From the NCBI GenBank assembly GCA_012656075.1, contig JAAKBF010000168.1, positions 248,001-312,000 of the forward strand: 64,000 nt of DNA. The letters run 5' to 3'. Below, in pieces: positions 1 to 10,849 of this stretch. Under the pieces are notes generated by a model that ran no database searches, had not been told where the DNA came from, and was given only the letters and a program-made list of their open reading frames with translations. Source of the DNA: Phytophthora hibernalis (lineage: Eukaryota > Oomycota > Peronosporomycetes > Peronosporales > Peronosporaceae). The number at the start of each line of letters is the position of its first letter. The first letter of the stretch is position 1. The position numbers were made by a program, and so were the translations under genes.

Positions 1-1585
1 CCAGCGAGCGGTTGAGCCTGCACGCCGTCCAGAACGCCTTCAACGCAGGCTGTGGGCGTTGCATCTGTAGTAAAACTTCGCCCCGCAACAAATGGACAGG
101 TGCGTGTCGGTGCCGTTCTTCAATGGCGCGGTCGCAGAACTGCAATGCCGTCTCGTAGTCACCCTTCACGTCGTTATAATACGCCGCCGCAAGCCAGGAC
201 TCACAGCACGTGCTGCTTATTTTGAAAAGCTCCTGTACCAAGTCGTTGAGGCTGATACCAGTTCGAGAGTTACCTTTTCGCAAGCAATTAGCATAGCGGT
301 CCATATACGAGATATTCAAGTCGTCCACCTGCCGTGCACGTTTGAACGTAGCACGGGCTTGATGCAACATCTCCTGGTCGATTTCAAGCGCCCCCTTCCT
401 GAGCAAGCAATGCAGGTTCTTGGGAAAGACTCGATCAAGCGCGTTAAATGACTCGCTGGTCGCTGAAACATGCACAAAACAACAAGATAACACATGAGAA
501 TACAGTAATCCTCGAGATGAGAACGAAAGGCAGGTTTCTCTGGGTAGATGATACCTTGGTAATTTCCCCGTTCAGCATCCATGTGAGCTGCTACGAATGT
601 CTGCATCCACTGCGCGTCCACACAAGACAGGTCACCACTCGTTATCCTTGGTTCGGCAGCAGAATCGACGTAGAACAGTTCAATCTCGTGCTTCCGAACG
701 GTGCTGCCATTAGACGTCGTCCGCGCGCTGTCAGCTGCTTCATCCGACCCAGAGAAGGCATCGGGGGATGCATCCTTCGCTACTGCCAACTCAGTGAGTG
801 CCAAGGCGGCTTCCAGTGCGTACGGGTTCTGTCGTAATGCTCCCAAGTAACACTCCTCTGCCTTGTTCTGTAGACCTTCGTCCACGTACAACCTGCCAAG
901 CAGCAAATTCATGCTCAAGCTTCGAGCGTTCAAGGGTGTCGACTTCAACTGTCCAAAACAACACCGTTAGTCAATCCCTATCCACAGCAAAACAATAACT
1001 TCAAATTGGTACCACTTCAATTGCCTCGTGCACGTAGTCGAGCTGCACGTAGCATCTAGCAACTTTGAGCTTCACCTCGAGCTCGTCTTCGTTCGTCACG
1101 ACACTCATGTCCCTGCAGCTGCGGTGGTAGTACCGCTGCAGTCACAATAACATTAGCTTCACCACTCTCTAACTTTACACTACAGCTCTGCTCACAATGG
1201 CGCGTTTGAACTCGCGCTTGGCCAGCATCAAATCTGCAAACAGGCGCAGTGTCTTGGCGTGGAAAGCTGGCGACAGCTCGTTTGCAGCTGGTTCCGAGTG
1301 CTCTGAGCGTCTATTGATCTGGAAATCTGAATCTGATGCTGTAGGAGCTTTTCTCTTGTCGCGATGGGGCTTGGAATCCGTTGGAAGGAGCGCCACGGAC
1401 ACCAGAAGTTCGCCTAGAATCTGAGCCGAGTCTACGTCCCCACTGCGAACAAATAGCTCCAGCTGCTGCTGCATCATGTCGGCATCGAAGGTCGCGAGTT
1501 GGCGGGTCTCGCTGCTGCCTGTATCACCGTCGTCGTGCGCTGCGAACAGCTCATCAGCACGCCGCTTCTTGCTTGGCTGCTCCAT
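1..1585 (-). CDS. APC7: Anaphase-promoting complex subunit 7 (APC7/APC3-type TPR protein), partial
   Basis: TPR scaffold subunit of the APC/C, the nuclear ubiquitin ligase that drives mitotic exit. I read four exons, complement(<1..462, 555..948, 1013..1135, 1196..1585), joined by short GT-AG introns that keep frame. The start is the ATG at 1585 (MEQPSKKRR), which gives a Lys/Arg-rich N-terminus. The order of parts matches the family: an N-terminal helix region, a KLKVARCYVQLDY repeat, a STPLNARSLSMNLLLGRLY segment, a less conserved acidic/Ser linker, then TPR pairs such as NLHCLLRKGALEIDQEML and CESWLAAAYYNDVKGDYETA. The C-terminal TPRs lie beyond base 1. No frameshift is needed. Another TPR protein is possible, but the linker between the TPR blocks favours APC7. 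Confidence 0.72.
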
Positions 1586-1795
1586 TGTTTTAATTGTGTT
1601 AAGTTCGCATGCGTACTTATCTGACTGACGAAAGTAAAGTTTGTGAGTACTTTTGCTAACATTTACTTGGAAGTATGACAGCTGCCTGCAGACATGAACA
1701 ACCACGTCACATTCTCACTTTATGCTTATCTCCTCCAAGACTGATCGTTTGGAAAAAAAGTCAACGGACTGTGCGATAATGTGCACTTTTGTCGT

Positions 1796-2456
1796 CTACA
1801 GCTCGTCACTCTGGCGCTTGATGTCGAGCAGCTCGACGTCGAAGACCAGCGTCGCCTTGGCCGGGATCTTGGGAGGCGAGCCGCGGTTGCCGTACGCCAA
1901 GTCCGACGGGATAGTCAACCGACGCTTCTCACTGCACATCAAACACACAAATGTCAACAAGCAGCAACCCAACAGATAACTTACCCCCAAAGAAGCTTTA
2001 AAACATACCCAATGCACATGTCCACAAGTCTGCATCACAAACAACCATTAAACCACCACATCATTCACTACAACTATTTCAACATGCAAAACTCTATTGC
2101 ACTCACCCTCGGTCCCAGCCCTGAAGAAATGACACAAAACACAAAGCACTGACGTCAGCATCAACTTTAACCCCTATCATAGCATCAATCTGAACCAACC
2201 TTGATGACGCGTCCGGCACCCAGAGGGAACTCGAACGGCTGGTTGCGGTCCAAACTCGAGTCAAACTTGGAGCCGTCCGTGCGAAGTGTCCCCGTGTAGT
2301 GCATGGACAACGTGTCGCCCAACTGGCTCTTCTTGGTGCACTCCTCCGGGCGGAACTTGACGCCGATGCGCAGCTGCGCGTCAGGAGGAGGTCGTCCTTG
2401 GCCTGCACCTGCACAGCCGCCACCAGCGCCGCCACGAGAAACGCCGTAAACTTCAT
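1796..2456 (-). CDS. ER-lumenal FKBP-type peptidyl-prolyl isomerase (FKBP2-like), one frameshift
   Basis: Prolyl cis-trans isomerase for folding in the ER. Exons are complement(1796..1931, 2009..2029, 2107..2120, 2200..2456); the two middle exons are only 21 and 14 bases, and all introns are GT-AG. The start at 2456 gives a signal peptide (MKFTAFLVAALVAAVQVQA). The FKBP core follows with DTLSMHYTGTL, FDSSLDRNQPFEFPLG, GRVIK, GWDRGLVDMCIGEKRRL, TIPSDLAYGNRG and ATLVFDVELL. It ends in SDEL, a KDEL-type ER retention signal. Length is about 142 residues, as usual for FKBP2. One base is missing near 2383-2392 (GGAGGAGG on the plus strand), between the signal peptide and the core. The clean core suggests a consensus error rather than a dead gene. 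Confidence 0.85.
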
Positions 2457-2614
2457 GAGCTCTTGTTGTCTTTACGAAGTTTTCGATTGTGAACAACAAA
2501 AGTTGAAATTGGAGCCAAGTGGTCGAATATGATTGGATGAAAAGAGGGGTGGGAGGAAGCCAATGGGAGACGAGTAGACGCGATCCACTTCAACGTCGCT
2601 TCGTACTGTCAATA
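2457..2614. promoter_or_regulatory. Divergent promoter between FKBP and Ric8-like gene
   Basis: A 158-base gap separates two head-to-head start codons (2456 minus, 2615 plus). It contains ATTGG (about 2531) and CCAAT (about 2560) boxes, common in bidirectional promoters. No TATA box is apparent. Transcription start sites cannot be fixed from sequence alone. Confidence 0.5.
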
Positions 2615-4232
2615 ATGCCGATGTGGCTGTGGATTGAGGAGTTTGCACGGACTGTTAGTAGTTCAGGTTGTTGGCAGTGGATTAGAAGTTGATGGTTTTG
2701 TGATATTGACGGCTGGTTTTGTACAGGCGAATTGGACTCGGTGGCGGCACGGGAGCAAGCTGCTGATAAGGTTCGAGGGGTTTTAAGTGAGACTGTAGAG
2801 GTGGAAGCTCCAACGACAGAGCAGAATGAAGGTGTGTTTTTGGATATTGATGCTATAAGTTGATGGTATTGATGTTTTGTGCGGGTGGTAGCGATTTTTC
2901 GTCTTCTAGACGCCTGCAGAGTCTTCATGCGAGACCGACGCGGCATCGACACGTTGCTCACATCAGAGGTACTGGTATATTATTATGTTCTTCTATCGAT
3001 TTAGGTAGTGGAGGACCTGACAGTGGTGGTGCAGATGTTGGACAGGTTTTTAGTGCTGGCTGAAAGTCTGTCGTGGAGCTCTTTCGTCCGCGAAGAAGCG
3101 TTGAAGTGCGTGATCAATTCAGTGTATTCGCGACCAGACTTTGTGTCCGAAACTCTTATTGCAAAGGGGTTCGTGACTCGGCTGACGGATTTTGCGAAGC
3201 AAGGAGGCTCGGCATCACTACACTGGCTCATTTGGAAAGTTTTATTGGTTTCCTGTGAAGCGCCTGAAGTGCCCCGGTATTTAAGCACCTCACTTGAAGC
3301 CTGGAAGCTCATCTACGCGGTGTGTGAACAATCTTTTGACACGTTTCAGTGAATGCGGCTAATATTTGTAAATCTCTTCACTTGGCAGACTCTCCTGTAC
3401 GGCTTCAAGAATGGAAATCAGGCACAAATCATCGCCGGAGATCGTGCTACTTTGCTGCTTGACCTGATCAAGTTGGTTACTGTCTTGGTAAATGACATGC
3501 AGTGGACAGCAGAGCAAGAGAAACTACTTCCGGTGTTTCACACTATCCATCAGTATGATGTTGCAGTCTCGTAATTGTACGATCTTCACGCAACTAGCTG
3601 ACGTTTTGTTCATGATTTTTTTGTTTCCTGCACAGGCTTGGTGGCTTGTTGTTGGAGATTCTACGTTTCAATCACTCGGAGATATCACCACTTAATGACG
3701 CCCTCATTGAGCTGAAGAACGCAGTAATGGAGGTGTTTATGCTTCTGCCTGGGAGTCTTTTGGCTGCTTTTATTCAGCAAGACCGCAAGAATGCGGCTGA
3801 AAACAAGGACGAAATCGGCGGGTCGATGCTTTCTTCGGTCATTGACCATTTGCATGGCATGCTGCTGATCGTGCGCATAGAGAAAACGAGGTAGGAAGTC
3901 GCGGACTGTGTGTATGTTTTTGAAGTCGCGGTCTGTGTGTATGTTTTTTGTTTGTTTAGCTCTGACGCTTGTGCTATTGCTATCTAGACCGCTCAAGGAT
4001 ATGCTGCCGGTGTTGATTGTGTGCCATAATCTAGCAAAGACAAGTGACCCAGGCATCATATCCTGCTTCAAGAAAGCGATTCTACCAGGAGCAACCACGG
4101 AACCACAACCTCCAGCCATCGACCGGACAAAGGTACTTTTCTTCAAGCACTTGAGGTTTTTCCTGACTTGCCTCGATACCGACGTCCGCCGCTACACCTC
4201 CGAGTGGTTGTTCTTGCTCTGCGATCAAAACG
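2615..4232 (+). CDS. RIC8: Ric8/synembryn-like G-alpha chaperone and exchange factor, 3' end missing
   Basis: Armadillo-like protein that folds and activates G-alpha subunits in the cytosol. Exons read as 2615..2666, 2727..2831, 2910..2968, 3005..3319, 3389..3552, 3636..3890 and 3988..4232, with GT-AG introns and compatible phases, giving about 398 residues. Diagnostic segments are FVREEALKCVINSVYSRPDF, LGGLLLEILRFNHSE, PLKDMLPVLIVCHNLA and FLTCLDTDVRRYTSEWLFLL; the last corresponds to the conserved LDTDVKR region of Ric8. The family then continues with a GNAAGLL-type segment and an acidic tail. Here a GTACGT donor follows Asn, but the next plausible exon stops within six codons. The gene is either truncated or its last exons are displaced. 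It converges on the trehalose gene. Confidence 0.72.
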
Positions 4233-4492
4233 GTACGTCACAACTCAGTTTCTTCTCAATTCTTGTTCATTGCTTGCCTGAGATTTCCCTTTAAAGGGTT
4301 AAGTTCATTTCAAAATCGCTACCATGCTTGACCCTCCGAATAAAATAATAACGCCCTCCGTGTGCCTTGGCCAATGCTATCACTTTCAGCCAAGGAGTAC
4401 ACGAATCATACTGGTGTGGGGAACGCAATCGGTTTGCTGCGTACGAAAGGTCTCGCGTGAGGCCTACGCGTGCCTTGAAGTTCACCCGTCTT
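4233..4492. other. Gap after the broken Ric8 end
   Basis: There is no credible continuation of Ric8 in these 260 bases. After the donor at 4233 come a possible acceptor near 4282 and then CCCTTTAAAGGGTTAAG, which resembles a TTAA-flanked transposon end. The rest is unassigned. The stop codon of the minus-strand trehalose gene lies at 4493. Confidence 0.4.
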
Positions 4493-7400
4493 TTAAATAT
4501 CCCCGACACTGCCCATGGATAGCATCCGCTGCTTGCGAATGTGGCTGCTCATTCCCATTTCTTGTAAGAGTTGAAATAAATCTCCCGAGTTCTTGATAAA
4601 GTATGGCGCCTGCGAGAGCTTACGGCCTAGCGTGCACACAAAGGTGTTGACCGGAAAACGGTACCGCACATCGTCAGCTTCATCTGTAGAAACCGACGTT
4701 GTTTGGCTAAGTGGTGATTCACCTCTCACAACATCCTTTCCTTCAAGAATCTCCTTCGAGATATTACCGCTGGGCTTGTCTTCAAACTCCTGTCGATTCT
4801 GCTCCCCACCGCCATCACTACCATTTCTGTCAGGTTCAGGTGAAGCCGCTAGAACGTTGCTAATTGAGGTATTGCTTGCCGAATCAAGCACAGCTGCAAT
4901 TTCCGGTACTCCTGGTGGCATTGAAGACGTCCGCCCAAATGCAACATGACTCTCGGTAATTGATTGTTTCCCTTCCGACGATGTCAACGAGCCGCTACTC
5001 TGTGCCCCAGCGCCGTCTTCTAGCTTCGCACGCGCTGTGGGTGGACACACAAGCGCCCAGCAAGCAGCCGGTGTATCCGGCAATCTGTGAATACCAAAAT
5101 TGTCGCCGTACTTGACCTTCATCGCCTTAAACAACGCAGCAGAAGGCGGGAAGTCGCGACGAGGAGTGAATTTGCTCCTCTCCGTAATCTCATCACGTCG
5201 CGCGTTGGATGGCCGGTTAAGCATAGCTACGGGGAACATATGTGCAGCCCCGTCGGAAATGGAAGGCTTAGCCAGCGGTGTTAGCTTTGTCATATTCTCG
5301 CCGAGCATGAGGAAATCTGTATCGTTCGAAAGCCGCGCCAGTGTCGCAGCAGCTGATAAACCCCTCGTTCTCCTGGCGATCCAGCTGCGAGCGACGAGGA
5401 ACTTCCATCTCGTCCCAATAATCGTCGAAAGGCACTGTATGACATGTCTTCACTGATATCGCCAAAACTGGACGAGCCGATTCCAGCTCCACTATCACTG
5501 TCCCCAACATCCTGAATAAAGCTTCGACCCTGACTGACATAAGAGAACGAATCATCTGTCTCCGGGTTAGGAGGTAAAAATCCTTCCTGCTGCTGACCCT
5601 CCGACACTTCATCCTTGTCGAGCTGTCGGCAGTAGGCCTCCAGATCAATTGGCGGAGGGACTAAAAAGGAAAATAAATCTTCGTCTGTTCTGTCATCCCC
5701 GAGGCAATAACCAACACGAAGTCGACAGACTGCTTCGCATCTGCACCATCCAGCTGGATTAACGTCGGTACACCAGCATCCACGCTGAATCCCACAGAAT
5801 CCTTCCTGTCTCCGCGAATACACTCACCCCCTGCTTCTTCAAACATTTGATCATCCAAGCTTAAGGCTGTTAAAGTATTATCATTCGCCGGGTCACTTTG
5901 GAAATTACGTGGCTTCATCATCGGCGACGAAAGCGGGTGCACTGGTTCTCCAAAATACTCGGTTGTGACTGGGTCTTCGTCTGGAAACAGAGCATGCCAG
6001 TTCATAAACTCCCAGATCCGCTCAAACAGAGTAGCCTTGCTAACCTTCTGTGGTCGAATTTCCAAGTACCGGTTACCTGGACACACAGATACCGGGAGCG
6101 ACCGAGTAATCTCTCGCAATGATACCAAGAGCTCGCTCGCTTGCCATAACCCGTGGTCCAAGTCGCAATCACGATAGTGCCATGCCACTGAACTGTCCTT
6201 TCGCTCGATGTACGCGCCTGAGTACGCTCCGTGTAATATTCTAGCAAGGGCACGACATGTTCCCACCAACTCATGTCCATATTCGGCACCATGCAATGCC
6301 AATACTCGTTTTTGCCGACCCACTTTACATACACACCATACTCTGCCGCCAGAACCAGATTTCCAGAGAGCCCAGCAAACCACTGCTCGCACACCGACGT
6401 ACTGCGTGCACTCACCAACACCACTGTGTTCCGCGGGTCCTTCGTAAGCATGGACAATTGCCAGATAAGTTCTTGCGGAGGGTAAGCCAGCTCCGGAATC
6501 GACGCCTCAGCTGCCAATACACCTTCGTAATTGATGAAGATCAGCCGCCGTGATGATCGCGCGTAAGCTGAGGTCATATCCGGCGGCTCAATTCACGTCC
6601 TGATACCGATAACGCATTCTCTTCGCTGCATTCGTGGAGCTGCTCCAGGAAGTTGTCCGCCCAATGCCATGAGGTGAACGAGCTCACGTAGCTGTACATA
6701 TGCTGGTGAGCACGCATCACTTCATCGCTATCTTGAAGAGATTCTTGCAACGCATCCGTGAGTTCTTCAGTATTCCATGGATTTACAAGCCGTGCTCCGC
6801 CCAACGATTGTGCGCAACCTGCAAACTCGCTTAAAATCACGCGAGCATGCCTGTTGGTAGCCTCACGGCAAACGATATACCCAAATGGAACAGTGTTCAT
6901 ACCATCGCGGACGGGTGTGATCACCAGCGCATGTGCCAACGCGTACAACGCGATCAGGGCCTCCACGGCAATATCTTTATTCAAATACTGCACAGGGCCT
7001 TCAGTACCAATGTCTTGCAACTTGCTGTTGATGCGGGACACAAGAGACTCAACCTGCGACTCTAGCGCCGACTCAAACACTGATGTTCCCGTAACAATCT
7101 GCAAAAACACCACCTCTTTTGCTAACTCCGGCTTCACCGTAAAGAGTTCTTCGACTGCCAGCAATTTATGCACCAGTCCCTTCGTCTGGTCTAGTTGGTC
7201 CACTCCCAGAATCACCTTCTTGCCTGCAAATTGGGTTTCCAGTTGCCTCATTTGCTCCTGCACCGGATCCGACTGTACCAGGGCAATATACTTGTCTGCA
7301 TCAATCCCCACTGGGCATATTGTCACGCGCGCGAAATGTCCATTAAAGTCCACGCCTTTGTGGCTGCTCTCCAGTCCCAGTAACCGCACGCACGCGCTTT

Positions 7401-8237
7401 GAAAGTGGCGCGCGTCGTATGTTTGAAATCCCACCAGATCCGCTCCTAAAATGCCGGTCAGTATCTCCTCGCGATTGTTCAGTATCCGATACAGCTCCGC
7501 CGACGGGAACGGGATGTGCATGAAGAAACCCAGACAAATATTATCATTTGGGAACAAGTTCTGCACCATTTGCGGCACCAGCGTCAAGTGGTACCCTTGG
7601 ATCCACACCAAGTCTCCTTCTTCGTACACTTCCTGCACGGCATCCGCGAACGCCTGGTTGGCTGCCACATAAGCTTGCCACATCTTCTCCATACTACGTT
7701 CATCTTCCTGTCCGCCTTCCATCTCATGCTGGATAATCTGGTCGTCTGTCGTGGGTGGACACGAGTGAAATAACGGCCACATGACCGTCTTGCAGAAGCC
7801 CTGATAGTACAGTTTCTCTCTCTTTTCGTCTAAAACACGGGATAATAGTTGCGATCTTGTAGGAGCTGCTCCTTCAGTGTGTTCTGTTCACTAGGCTCAA
7901 TTTCTCCATGCACAGAGCCGATCCAGACGCAATCGTAGCTCTCATGCAGCGACTGGAAGATCTCCATAGCTCCATTGAGACTCGCGTTCTCCGGAAACTC
8001 GGCGCGCCACTGGGACTGCGCGTCCTCCGACACGAGCCAGAAGGGCAGCGTGCGCGTCACCAGCAGTACACGTCGACGGCGTCTGGCGCCTCTGTCATCC
8101 GCCTCGTGTGCGTCGACGCTGCTGCCGCTCTCCTGCTCCGCCTTGACGCGCTTCTCGCGCACCTGATTGAGCTTCGTATACAGCGCCGACAGCTCACGCA
8201 GTAGCGCCGACTCACGCTCTTGGAAGCCGCCCTCCAT
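4493..8237 (-). CDS. Trehalose-6-phosphate synthase/phosphatase-type fusion (GT20 + HAD), about 1250 aa, five frameshifts
   Basis: Cytosolic trehalose pathway protein. A basic coiled N-terminus (start 8237) leads into the GT20 domain: PVF.DEKREKLYYQGFCKTV, VWIQGYHLTLVPQMV, GFFMHIPFPSAELYRILNN, GVDQLDQTKGLVHKLL, DGMNTVPFGYIVCRE and GARLVNPWNTEELTDAL. A HAD phosphatase-like domain follows (RLIFINYEGVLAAE, later GDDRTDEDLF), then a long Ser/acidic tail ending VGDI. It is one continuous reading with no intron, but one base is lost at each of about 7832-7835 (T run), 6581-6588, 6216-6223, 5697-5708 and 5341-5360. Some catalytic positions differ from active enzymes: the usual GVDRLDYIKG reads GVDQLDQTKG, and the HAD DYDGTL motif reads NYEGVL. 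A regulatory class II TPS is therefore possible. Confidence 0.88.
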
Positions 8238-8513
8238 CGGATATTAGATACTGGCGGACAGAGGGAGAAGGAGCGACGCGGCGCGACCGGGACGAGGCTC
8301 TGGCAGGTCAATTACTGTCGCTAAAAATGCAAAATGGCGAAAGATGACCTACGTTACAGCATAATTTAGCGTGATGTATGCTCGAAGACGGGTTCAACTA
8401 CTTTCCGCGTCGTTTCGAATTTGAATTCAGGTTTTAGATATGGGTGGACGGACGTCTAATGGATTATTTAGCGGTTAATAAAGCATACAGCAGGGCTGTG
8501 ACTGGACTTGGGG

Positions 8514-9145
8514 TTACATCTGCGAGACGAGGTAGTAGAAGACGATCATCATGAGCAGGATGAGCGACGCGCCCAGCAGCGAGAACAGCAGTTTGCGTTG
8601 GCGTCGTCGTCGCACTTCCTCCAGCTCCGAGAGCAGCAGTACCGTGGGCACGAGCTCCAGGTCGGGGCGCACCTGGTACAGTGCCGCTTTCTCCTCGATC
8701 GTGAGGCGTCGCGGTAGGCAACGTGTAGCACAGTCGAGGCGTTGTTTAGGGTCGTCGTCGTTGATATCAAGTGCGAACTCGACCGAGACCTCTTTCTTGA
8801 GACTGCGACACGAGACTGTCGAGGGAGACGTAGGATAGACTGCAGCGAACCGGAGGAGCTGCCGTCACTGTCGCTCTCCGTCTCGCTCTGGTTGTCTGAA
8901 ACTCGGGGGTTTCCGGAGTCGGTGCTTCCGTACACGGCGGTGAGTTGTCGTCGACTGTTGGTGTCGGTCTTGAGTGCGTAGGACACGTAGCCCGAATGTT
9001 GGCGTCCCGCTTCGAGTGCTAAAAGGGGGAGCACTTCTCGGCCTCCCGCGTGCGCGAGTCCATTCTGCCGGTCATCTGATGCTGTGGCAGCTTTATCACT
9101 AATGAACGCCCAGATATTGCAACCGCCGACCGCTGGTGGTCGCAT
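8514..9145 (-). CDS. C-tail-anchored membrane protein, unknown function, one frameshift
   Basis: I do not recognise the family. The start at 9145 opens a polar N-terminus, followed by a Ser/Asp/Glu-rich stretch (SETESDSDGSSSGS). After one missing base near 8830-8875 the frame continues as LKKEVSVEFALDINDDDPK and LTIEEKAALYQVRPDLELVP. It ends in a basic RRRRQRK patch and a hydrophobic helix (LLFSLLGASLILLMMIVFYY) that stops three residues later. This layout, a cytosolic domain with one extreme C-terminal membrane span, is typical of tail-anchored proteins of the ER, mitochondria or peroxisomes. The basic patch just before the span fits. The length is about 210 residues. Confidence 0.55.
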
Positions 9146-10007
9146 CTGTCAACATATTTCCATTTTGTGAGGGTAGCATACAAACGTCAAGTCAAAAGAG
9201 CAGTTAGGCTTTCGAAACCCAAGGGTTCCGCGGAACAAGCGCGGAGGGGACAGAAACGGGCCCGTTTTTTCAGCAGCAGCTCATGACGACACGATAAGAG
9301 GGTGCTCTTATCTGTCCTGAGCTAATTAATGTGCGAGCGGTGTAATCGGGTTACCGCCGTGTTCGCCATCGCAGCGATTTATATGGTTTGGAATTCGTAT
9401 TGGGTTTTGTGTGAGCTTTCGTGGTTTTGTATGGTGCGATCTTCACGCACCCATAGCCCGGACGAAAAGATCTGTTCGCCAGCTTCAACGTCGCTGCAAA
9501 CCAGGCGAGTCTGCAAAACGCACCACATCAACTTTCGCGCTGCTACATGTAACTTATCTCCAGTGTCGCTGCAGTAATTGGCGGATTCCGGGCCGGAATC
9601 CGGAACTTGCAATAGGACCACACTTGTGAAACACAAAAATCCCTCCAATCAACCACAACTTATTCATTCCGCGGGAGCCAAATCGTACTTTAAACAAACA
9701 AAGCGTACTTTATCGAATTCAAATCGACTCCCGACCATTCAGGTTTCTTCAGCGCAGAGTGAAAGGCGGACGGCGACGGCACGGCAGACGGCAAGGTGGG
9801 CGCGCGAGGCTGGAAAATGGCAGGCAGGATCCAGCAGCGGGAACGGGATGGTGAGCGAGGAGGCAAGGCTGGTGAAGGGGGAGAGATGGAAGGCGACAGA
9901 TGGACCACGCCATGACGGGTGTTAGAGCGCATTGGACGGCCCCACCGCGAGAAGAAGGCAGCAGATCTCATGGAGGTACGATGGGTGTTGTTTTCCTCTA
10001 TGTACAC
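9146..10007. other. Intergenic region
   Basis: No supportable gene. Two short perfect inverted repeats are visible: GATAAGAG/CTCTTATC with a 3-4-base loop near 9292-9311, and GGATTCCGG/CCGGAATCC near 9583-9602. Short ORFs occur on both strands without recognisable features. Confidence 0.5.
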
Positions 10008-10076
10008 GCTGGTGTTGCTCAGTGGTAGAGCTGGAAGGTTCGCTTCCAGGTCGTCGGTTCGAATCTGGCCGCCAGC
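10008..10076 (+). tRNA. tRNA-like structure (69 nt), atypical anticodon arm
   Basis: A 7-bp acceptor stem (GCTGGTG with CGCCAGC, one G-U), TT, a D arm GCTC-AGTGGTA-GAGC, and a T arm GTCGG-TTCGAAT-CTGGC are all present, with good pol III A and B boxes. The central arm is TGGAA-GGTTCGC-TTCCA. Base 33 is G rather than U, position 26 is absent, and a sixth G-C pair can shrink the loop to GTTCG. Read as a normal loop, the anticodon would be TTC (Glu). No T-run terminator follows. It may be a tRNA-derived element rather than a working tRNA. Confidence 0.45.
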
Positions 10077-10284
10077 ATCATGTTGCTGTAACCTGTGTGT
10101 GGTTGTGTTGCTATAATATGTTTACAGTTATGTTGCTGTAATCAGTGTGTGCTGCTGTTGGTGTTTGTGCTTCTCCTGTGTGATGTGGTGCTTTGTTAAA
10201 CCAGATATGACTGCTACACATGCTCCCGTAAGTGCTGCTTTACGAGATGTTCTATTGACTATGTGGTTGCATGTATTGCTGGGA

Positions 10285-10377
10285 AGAAGCTAAGGAGCAC
10301 CGGTACGGGAGCACCGGTGCAGAAAACACACACGCAAATAACAGACGGCTTACGGCGTGTCAACTACTTCAACACCA
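10285..10377 (+). repeat. 93-bp direct repeat, left copy flanking Crypton A
   Basis: Matches 11924..12016 at 90 of 93 positions. It begins AGAAGCTAAGGAGCACCGG and ends CAACTACTTCAACACCA. The two copies bracket the Crypton relic and its nested pogo element. Confidence 0.85.
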
Positions 10378-10849
10378 AGATCGCCAACAGCTATTCATAA
10401 GAAGCGGACTACTGTACATGTACTGCAAGGCGTGTACAAGCACCAAGATATCAACTATTTGCAATCATGCTGCTCACCAACCACGACACAATGGCGATTC
10501 TGAAGGACATCACGAATGCAAAGAGCGCTGCCCGGCTAGAAAATTGGCTTCCCGTACTGGTACAGAGGCGCTTATTGCTGAGCTCAGACAAGAAGGGTTT
10601 TATTACGCTCACGAGGCCGATACGTCGAGAAAGCTACAATATCTGTTGTGGGCTCACCCCACAGCGCGCGAGACGTTGAAGATGATGTCGCCCTCACAGC
10701 AACAAGCCATGGCGCCAAAAATGACAAGCCACTCACTCCGACGCGGTGCAGCAGCGTACGCCAATGCGTCCCCTAAGCTTCCCATCCAATGGATCTCTAC
10801 CAGGGGCGATGGGTTACTCGAATAGCTCACGAAGGCCTTCGCATACATA

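Noticed and set aside
6758..7402. 214-residue plus-strand ORF
   Set aside because: Antisense shadow of the TPS domain, whose minus-strand motifs are clear.
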